Origin: Streptomyces sp. C10-9-1
GTDB taxonomy: Bacteria; Actinomycetota; Actinomycetes; Streptomycetales; Streptomycetaceae
Direction: 5' to 3'
DNA: 64,000 bases
Assembly (NCBI RefSeq): GCF_024497955.1
Contig: NZ_JANHKP010000009.1
Span: forward strand, 62,001-126,000
Below, in pieces: positions 59,145 to 64,000 of this stretch. Position 1 is the stretch's first letter, and each line of letters starts with the position of its first letter. Under the pieces are notes generated by a model. It had not been told where the DNA came from. It did no database searches and worked only from the letters and a program-made list of their open reading frames with translations. The position numbers and the translations under genes were made by a program.

Positions 59145-60446
59145 ATGCACGCAGAGGACCGCGCGGGCTCCCGCGCAGACGGCCGGGCGGTCGGCACCCC
59201 GACCGGGGAGGCGGCACCCGGCGGGCAGTCCCGGGAGGGGGCCCCCGGCATCCTGCGCCAGCCGAAGGCGGTCTGGGCCACGGCCGGCGCGTCCGTCGTC
59301 GCCTTCACGGGGATCGGGCTGGTCGATCCGATCCTGCCGTCGATCGCCGACGGGCTGAGGGCCACACCGAGCCAGGTCTCCCTGCTGTTCACCTCGTACT
59401 TCCTGATCACCGCGTGCGCGATGCTGGTGACCGGCGCCGTCTCCAGCCGCCTCGGCGGCCGGCGCACCCTGCTGGCCGGGCTCGCCCTGGTGGTCGTCTT
59501 CGCCACACTGTCGGGAACCTCGTCCTCGGTGGGCGAGCTGGTCGGGTTCCGCGCGGGCTGGGGGCTGGGCAACGCCCTGTTCGTCTCCACCGCGCTGGCC
59601 GTCATCGTCGGCGCGGCGAGCGGGGGCAGCGCCGCGGCGATCCTGCTCTACGAGTCGGCGCTGGGCCTCGGCATGGCCTGCGGCCCGCTGCTGGGCGCCG
59701 TCCTGGGCGAGGCGAGCTGGCGCTACCCCTTCTTCGGCACGGCCCTGCTGATGGCCATCGGCTTCGTGTGCATCGCCGCCTTCCTGCGGGAGCAGCCGAG
59801 GCCGTCACGCCCCGCCTCGGTGCTCGACCCGGTCCGGGCGCTGGGGCACCGCGGGCTCGCCTCCACCGCGGCCGCGGCCTTCTTCTACCACTACGCCTTC
59901 TTCACCGTGCTCGCCTTCGCCCCCTTCGTCCTCGACCTGACGCCCTACCGGGCGGGCGGCGTCTTCTTCGCCTGGGGCGTGCTGCTCGCCCTGTTCTCGG
60001 TGGTCGTCGCCCCGCGCCTGCAGTCGCGCTTCGGCTCACCGCCCGTCCTCTGCGCCGCCCTGCTGGTGCTGGCCGCCGACGTGGTGGCACTCGGGTACGG
60101 CGGGCACGGCACGGCCGTGTTCTGCACGGTCCTCTCCGGCGCCCTCATCGGGGTGGCCAACACCGTCTTCACGGAGCTGGCGCTCGGTGTGTCCGACGCG
60201 CCCCGGGCGGTGGCCGGAGCCGGGTACAACTTCGTGCGCTGGTTCGCCGCGGCGGCCGCCCCCTACCTGGCGCCCCGGATCGAGGAGTGGAGCGGCGGAG
60301 CGCGGATGCCGTTCCTGGTCGCGGGCGCGGCAGCGGCGGCGGGGGCGGGCATCGTCCGGGTCCGGCGCGGACTCCTCGCCCCGCGGGCCGGAGGCCCGGA
60401 GCCGGGCGGGAGCACCCGCGAGGGCACGGCGGCCCGCGCCGGCTGA
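59145..60446 (+). CDS. MFS transporter (drug-efflux type)
   Basis: A 433-residue 12-TM major-facilitator protein after a 45-residue hydrophilic N-tail. The family loops are visible: LVDPILPSIADGL near residue 55 (first TM), SSRLGGRRTLLAG between TM2 and TM3, and LGLGMACGPLLGAVLGE in TM5 (motif C of exporters). It probably exports a drug or metabolite by proton antiport. The ATG at 59145 has GGAGGGG 7 bases upstream; an in-frame ATG at 59016 lies upstream of the candidate promoter, so it was rejected. It is followed by a hairpin and the convergent SUFU gene. Confidence 0.9.
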   Translation: MHAEDRAGSRADGRAVGTPTGEAAPGGQSREGAPGILRQPKAVWATAGASVVAFTGIGLVDPILPSIADGLRATPSQVSLLFTSYFLITACAMLVTGAVSSRLGGRRTLLAGLALVVVFATLSGTSSSVGELVGFRAGWGLGNALFVSTALAVIVGAASGGSAAAILLYESALGLGMACGPLLGAVLGEASWRYPFFGTALLMAIGFVCIAAFLREQPRPSRPASVLDPVRALGHRGLASTAAAAFFYHYAFFTVLAFAPFVLDLTPYRAGGVFFAWGVLLALFSVVVAPRLQSRFGSPPVLCAALLVLAADVVALGYGGHGTAVFCTVLSGALIGVANTVFTELALGVSDAPRAVAGAGYNFVRWFAAAAAPYLAPRIEEWSGGARMPFLVAGAAAAAGAGIVRVRRGLLAPRAGGPEPGGSTREGTAARAG

Positions 60447-60460
60447 CGCAGCGGCGCTCC

Positions 60461-60489
60461 CGGGCGGCCACCGGTCCGGTGGCCGCCCG
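60461..60489. terminator. Bidirectional terminator MFS / SUFU gene
   Basis: A 12-bp perfect inverted repeat with a 5-nt loop in the 48-bp convergent gap. Confidence 0.7.
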
Positions 60490-60494
60490 CGGGT

Positions 60495-61085
60495 TCACTC
60501 CAGGGGCACCGAGCGGCGCACCGGGTCGCGCAGGTCCGTACCGTGCGTCAGCCAGCGCTCCTGGAGGGCCGCCGCGCCGTGCACCCGCTTCCACGCCGCC
60601 TCGTTGGAGGTCATCGGCAGCAGGGGCAGGAACCGCACCGGCTCCATGGGCTCGTCCAGGTCGAGGTCCTCGACCAGCCCGCCGGGCTCGGCGACCAGCA
60701 CCGAGGTGAACGGCGCGCCCGGCCACAGGGGTTCGCCCACGTCGAGCGAGGCTCCGGGCACCACCACGACGCCCTCGACCTGGGGGGAGGCGGCCAGCAC
60801 GGCGAGCGGCCGCAGCACCTTGTCGGTCTCGGCCCGCCCCGCCCGGACCGAGAGCAGCAGCTCGGCGCGGGGGCCCTTGTGGGGGTCGGCGAAGGCCGCG
60901 GTGGGATCCGCCATCGGCGAGCCCGCCATGCCGAGGGTGGCGTAGCGCACGATCCCCCCGGCCTCGTCGGCGAAGCGCAGCACCTCGATCCGGTCGGTGC
61001 CGAGGAAGGTGACCGCCGCGCGGGCGTCGGGCTCACCGAGCGTGCCGCGGAGCCGTGCTTCGACGAGAGCGAGAACTTCTTCCAT
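60495..61085 (-). CDS. Suppressor-of-fused (SUFU) domain protein
   Basis: A 196-residue soluble protein that fits the bacterial suppressor-of-fused-like family: GIVRYATLGMAGSPM near residue 45, RAELLLSVRAG near 75, and the C-terminal LLPMTSNEAAWKRVHGAAAL, TDLRDPVRRSV. Bacterial members are often toxin-immunity or uncharacterised proteins; no partner toxin is seen here. The ATG at 61085 has no convincing SD, so the mRNA may be leaderless or the start slightly different. It is divergent from corA. Confidence 0.82.
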   Translation of the reverse strand: MEEVLALVEARLRGTLGEPDARAAVTFLGTDRIEVLRFADEAGGIVRYATLGMAGSPMADPTAAFADPHKGPRAELLLSVRAGRAETDKVLRPLAVLAASPQVEGVVVVPGASLDVGEPLWPGAPFTSVLVAEPGGLVEDLDLDEPMEPVRFLPLLPMTSNEAAWKRVHGAAALQERWLTHGTDLRDPVRRSVPLE

Positions 61086-61556
61086 GCAGTGAGCATAAAA
61101 CGCGTAAGGAACGGGCAAACACAGGGATTGGCCCGTGAGCGGCTGATACTGTGAAGCGCTGGTCGGGACGGCTCGCAGGGACTCCTCCCCGCGGCCGCCG
61201 CAGGAGCCCTGCTCCGGTCCCGACGACACGTCATCCCCCACGGGGGACCGGCAGGAGGAGGTGGGGCTGCGATGGACCGAAGTCGATCGTGCAGTACCGG
61301 CAGCTCTTCCGCACGGCCCGTCCTCCCGTACGCCGCCTGATCCCGGCGCACCGCTGAGCACCGCGCCCCCGGGGTCCCCCCTCACGGGTCGCACGGCGTG
61401 CCGCACGACGGAAGAGCACCGCGTCTCTCTTTGTCTGCAGCGAATCGCCGTCACCGCGATCCCGCGGTGCCGCCCGCTTTGCGGACGTGTGTCCACGTCC
61501 CCATTCCGGGTTGCGCCACGCCCGTCGCCGACGGCCTCTCCGTGAAGGAGCCAGCC
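61086..61556 (+). promoter_or_regulatory. Long structured leader/control region of corA
   Basis: This 471-bp gene-free stretch between divergent SUFU and corA genes can fold strongly. A composite hairpin at 61162-61224 has an 8-bp outer stem, an 11-bp inner stem and an internal loop. Further GC-rich hairpins follow, and AAGGAG precedes corA. A metal-responsive leader is conceivable; no known riboswitch could be matched with certainty. Confidence 0.4.
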
Positions 61557-62672
61557 ATGTCGATGATCCGCGACCTCCGCGCCGTCGTGCGCCCCTCCCT
61601 GCGCAGGAACCGCACCAGCTTCCACGCCTACGACACCACCCGCGACCCCTCCGCCTCGACCGCCGTCGTGGACTGCGCGGTGTACCGCGACGGCAGGCGC
61701 CTGGAGGGCGGCGGCTGCCAGACCCCCCACGAGGCGATGCTGCGCGTGCGCGAGGGCGGCGGCTTCGCCTGGATCGGGCTGCACGAGCCGACCGAGCAGG
61801 AGTTCGCCGGCATCGCCGCCGAGTTCGGCCTGCACCCCCTCGCGGTGGAGGACGCCGTCCACGCCCACCAGCGGCCGAAGCTGGAGCGCTACGACGACAC
61901 CCTGTTCACCGTCTTCAAGACCATCCACTACGTCGACCACGCCGAACTGACCGCGACCAGCGAGGTGGTGGAGACCGGCGAGGTGATGGTGTTCACCGGC
62001 CGGGACTTCGTCATCACCGTGCGGCACGGCGGCAAGGGCTCGCTGCGCGCCCTCCGCCACGGCCTCCAGAAGGACGCCGACCTGCTCGCCAAGGGGCCCT
62101 CGGCGGTGCTGCACGCCATCGCCGACCACGTGGTCGACGGGTACATCGCGGTGGCCTCCGCCGTGCAGGACGACATCGACGAGGTCGAGATCGACGTCTT
62201 CTCCGCCCCCGCGAAGGGCAGCCCGCGGGGCAGCGACGCCGGGCGGATCTACCAGCTCAAGCGCGAGGTGCTCCAGTTCAAGCGGGCCGTCTCGCCGCTG
62301 CTGCGGCCGATGCAGCTGCTCAGCGAGCGGCCCATGCGGCTGGTCGACCCGGACATCCAGAAGTACTTCCGCGACGTCGCCGACCACCTCGCACGGGTCC
62401 AGGAGGAGGTCATCGGCTTCGACGAGCTGCTCAACTCCATCCTCCAGGCCAACCTGGCCCAGGCGACGGTGGCCCAGAACGAGGACATGCGCAAGATCAC
62501 CTCGTGGGCGGCCATCATCGCCGTGCCGACGGCCGTCTGCGGGATCTACGGCATGAACTTCACGCACATGCCCGAGCTGGAGTGGCGCTTCGGGTACCCC
62601 GCGGTGCTCACCGGCATCGCGGTGGCCTGCTTCGCCATCCACCGCACGCTCAAGCGCAACGGCTGGCTCTAG
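61557..62672 (+). CDS. corA: CorA-type magnesium/cobalt channel
   Basis: A 371-residue CorA protein. The cytoplasmic N-domain (1-250) ends in long helices, followed by two transmembrane helices at the C-terminus with the selectivity signature YGMNF near residue 326 and a basic C-terminal tail (HRTLKRNGWL). The periplasmic loop after GMN reads THMPELEW, as usual. It imports Mg2+ (or Co2+) as a pentamer. The start ATG at 61557 has AAGGAG 7 bases upstream. Its 5' leader is unusually long. Confidence 0.93.
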   Translation: MSMIRDLRAVVRPSLRRNRTSFHAYDTTRDPSASTAVVDCAVYRDGRRLEGGGCQTPHEAMLRVREGGGFAWIGLHEPTEQEFAGIAAEFGLHPLAVEDAVHAHQRPKLERYDDTLFTVFKTIHYVDHAELTATSEVVETGEVMVFTGRDFVITVRHGGKGSLRALRHGLQKDADLLAKGPSAVLHAIADHVVDGYIAVASAVQDDIDEVEIDVFSAPAKGSPRGSDAGRIYQLKREVLQFKRAVSPLLRPMQLLSERPMRLVDPDIQKYFRDVADHLARVQEEVIGFDELLNSILQANLAQATVAQNEDMRKITSWAAIIAVPTAVCGIYGMNFTHMPELEWRFGYPAVLTGIAVACFAIHRTLKRNGWL

Positions 62673-62777
62673 CGCGGCCCGGGCCGGAGGTCCGCCGCCT
62701 CCTGCCGGCGCGACTCCGGCACAGGCCGCCACGGCGCCCCCGGCCCGCCCCCCGGGCCGCTCGGTAGGCTGCCCCGT

Positions 62778-63296
62778 ATGACAACGCAACGGCTGGGCCA
62801 GGCGCTCGTCGAGGAGTCCGCGAAGAAGTCCGGGCTGCTCTGGGTACGCGGCGACGGCGTCCCCGCCCGCGCGCTGTGGCACGTGTGGCACGAGGGAGCC
62901 GTCCATGTCGTCGGCGACGGGCCCGGCGAGCAGCCGCTGCCGGGACTGGCCGACGGCGGCACCGCCGAGGTCACCGTGCGCAGCAAGGACAAGGGCGGCC
63001 GACTCGTGCAGTGGACGGCCTCCGTACGGCGGCTGGAGCCGGGCACCCCGGCCTGGGACGCGGCCGTGGCCGAGCTGCGGGGCAAGCGCCTCAACGCGAC
63101 GGACGCGGAGGGCATGGCGGAGCGCTGGGCCCGCGAGTGCCGTGTGCTGCGGCTCGAACCTCGGGGCGCGGCCGTCACCGAGCTGCCCGACGGCCCCCTC
63201 GACGCGGCGCCGCTGCCGAGCCCGGCGGTCACCCGGCGCCCCGCCCCCGCGGCGCTGCCGAAGCTGCTGCTGGGACGCCGCGGCCGCCGGCGCTGA
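62778..63296 (+). CDS. Hypothetical protein (172 aa), possible FMN-binding split-barrel
   Basis: A 172-residue protein whose beta-rich N-terminal half (SGLLWVRGDGVPARALWHVW, then AVHVVGDGPGE) resembles pyridoxamine-phosphate-oxidase-like split barrels, though no flavin motif is certain. The rest is helical with a Pro/Ala-rich basic C-terminus. The start ATG at 62778 has no strong SD. It follows corA by 105 bases on the same strand. The call is low-detail because no family was firmly recognised. Confidence 0.7.
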   Translation: MTTQRLGQALVEESAKKSGLLWVRGDGVPARALWHVWHEGAVHVVGDGPGEQPLPGLADGGTAEVTVRSKDKGGRLVQWTASVRRLEPGTPAWDAAVAELRGKRLNATDAEGMAERWARECRVLRLEPRGAAVTELPDGPLDAAPLPSPAVTRRPAPAALPKLLLGRRGRRR

Positions 63297-63353
63297 GCGG
63301 GCGGCGCGCGGACCGCGGGACACGGCACGGCGTCCGCGCCGTGGTCCGGAGCG

Positions 63354-63929
63354 TCAACTCCGCGGGGTGCGCAGCCGTATGCGCTCCCCGCGGCTGCCGA
63401 AGAGGCTCAGCACCTCCGCACCGCCGCGCCCCGCGGCCCCGAACCAGTGCGGCACCCGGCAGTCGAACTCGGCGGCCTCGCCCGGGCCCATGGTGAAGTC
63501 GCGCTCCCCCAGGCGCACCCGGAGCCGCCCGGTCAGGACGTAGACCCACGCATGCCCCTCGTGGGTGCGCGGGTGCGGCCGGCCGTCGCACACCGGGATG
63601 ACCACCTTCTCGGCACGCGGTCCGCTGCCCCGGCGCGCCAGCGGGATCAGCAGCCGGCCCTCTCCCGCGGCGGGGGCGGACCGGAGGGCCGCTTGCGTCC
63701 GGGGCGCCGGGACGACGTCGCCGAGGGGGATGCCCAGCGCCGCCGTGACCGGCAGCACCAGCTCCAGGCTCGGCTTGCGCCGTCCCGACTCCAGCCGGGA
63801 GAGGGTGCTCGTCGAGATGCCCGTGGCGCGGGCGAGGCGGGCGAGGGTCACGCCCTTCTTCTCACGGGCGTGCCGCAGCCGGGGGGCTATCTGCTCGATC
63901 ACGGCGTCCACGCTCGGTTGCTGCTCCAT
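63354..63929 (-). CDS. XRE-family regulator with cupin domain
   Basis: A 191-residue protein. The XRE helix-turn-helix is at residues 14-70 (LRHAREKKGVTLARLARATG, then STSTLSRLESGRRKPS), and a cupin_2 barrel at about 105-185 (RTHEGHAWVYVLTGRLRVRL, GPGEAAEFDCRVPHWFG). The cupin probably binds a small ligand to modulate DNA binding. The ATG at 63929 is preferred over an upstream GTG. An inverted repeat (63960-63977) lies 30 bases upstream and could be its own operator. It ends 57 bases from the convergent hypothetical gene. Confidence 0.9.
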   Translation of the reverse strand: MEQQPSVDAVIEQIAPRLRHAREKKGVTLARLARATGISTSTLSRLESGRRKPSLELVLPVTAALGIPLGDVVPAPRTQAALRSAPAAGEGRLLIPLARRGSGPRAEKVVIPVCDGRPHPRTHEGHAWVYVLTGRLRVRLGERDFTMGPGEAAEFDCRVPHWFGAAGRGGAEVLSLFGSRGERIRLRTPRS

Positions 63930-63959
63930 GGCGCGCAGCGAAGCAGGACGTCCCCGAAT

Positions 63960-63977
63960 CGGCAAGATTTTTTGCCG
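63960..63977 (-). promoter_or_regulatory. Inverted repeat upstream of the XRE-cupin gene
   Basis: A 6-bp perfect inverted repeat around an AT-rich centre (CGGCAA-GATTTT-TTGCCG) sits in the promoter area, 30 bases before the start. It is a candidate autoregulatory operator. Confidence 0.45.
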
Positions 63978-64000
63978 GAACGGCCTCTCCCTCACGATGC

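Noticed and set aside
61245..61330. Possible M-box-like Mg2+ riboswitch segment (GGTGGGGCTGC...)
   Set aside because: Only a few bases resemble the conserved core and the order of the other conserved segments could not be confirmed by eye.
61151..61357. 68-codon GTG frame in the corA leader
   Set aside because: No SD and a Pro/Arg-rich translation typical of non-coding GC-rich DNA.
1..64000. CRISPR arrays, insertion sequences, rRNA or prophage genes
   Set aside because: None were seen: no regularly spaced short repeats, no transposase or integrase motifs, no structural phage genes.

Overview
The window is a stretch of high-GC (roughly 73%) actinobacterial chromosome, almost certainly from Streptomyces or a close relative. 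The signs are GC-rich third codon positions, many GTG starts, C1.U72-type initiator tRNAs without encoded CCA, and actinobacterial families (UPF0182, PPA1309, DUF2342, DUF3107, DUF3152, WblC/WhiB7, AdnAB, UvrD2, mycoredoxin, MoeZ). From memory, the order wblC - uvrD2 - mrx - nudC - adnAB - moeZ is core Streptomyces synteny. No transposase, integrase, phage gene or CRISPR array was seen, so this is core chromosome rather than an island.

Layout. 1-10086: the 3' end of a Fur/PerR-type regulator, a SEL1-repeat protein flanked by two initiator tRNA genes, the UPF0182/PPA1309/PDZ-protease group, a tiny membrane protein, MoaE and an atypical SDR. 10302-16205: a DUF2342 metalloprotease coupled to a Nudix hydrolase, a three-gene AIM24/TerD-AIM24 operon and a YgjP-type metallopeptidase. 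16413-19034: an orphan TOMM-style ThiF-like protein and an ABC1 kinase. 19208-20885: a small zinc-ribbon gene and the wblC antibiotic-response locus, with promoter, 105-codon leader ORF, intrinsic terminator and a coupled small gene. 20883-35301: DNA repair and redox genes (uvrD2, mrx1, nudC, M20 peptidase, adnB, a lipoprotein, adnA, an alkyltransferase-like protein). 35508-40174: a pseudokinase/flippase-like membrane protein and a secreted tripeptidyl-aminopeptidase-like hydrolase. 40254-46504: moeZ and a four-gene operon (PelF-like glycosyltransferase, polytopic membrane protein, sugar epimerase, spherulin-4-like protein) that looks like an exopolysaccharide locus. 46781-56443: DUF3152 protease-like protein, alpha/beta hydrolases, TetR regulator, DUF3107, ferritin-like protein, a DEAD-box RNA helicase with a CTG start and repetitive basic tail, an NYN-domain protein and a 50-aa protein. 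56523-63929: MarC, a PHP phosphoesterase, DUF6758, an MFS exporter, a SUFU-domain protein, CorA with a long structured leader, and an XRE-cupin regulator.

Functional links. Ribosome-targeting stress is sensed at the wblC leader. AdnAB, UvrD2 and the alkyltransferase-like protein belong to DNA break and lesion repair, and mycoredoxin and NudC to redox and NAD turnover. The PelF-like operon is the best candidate for an under-described system: gene content and overlaps suggest one cell-surface polysaccharide pathway, and its spherulin-4 member appears to lack the expected catalytic acids. All function calls come from reading motifs by eye; no database search was run.
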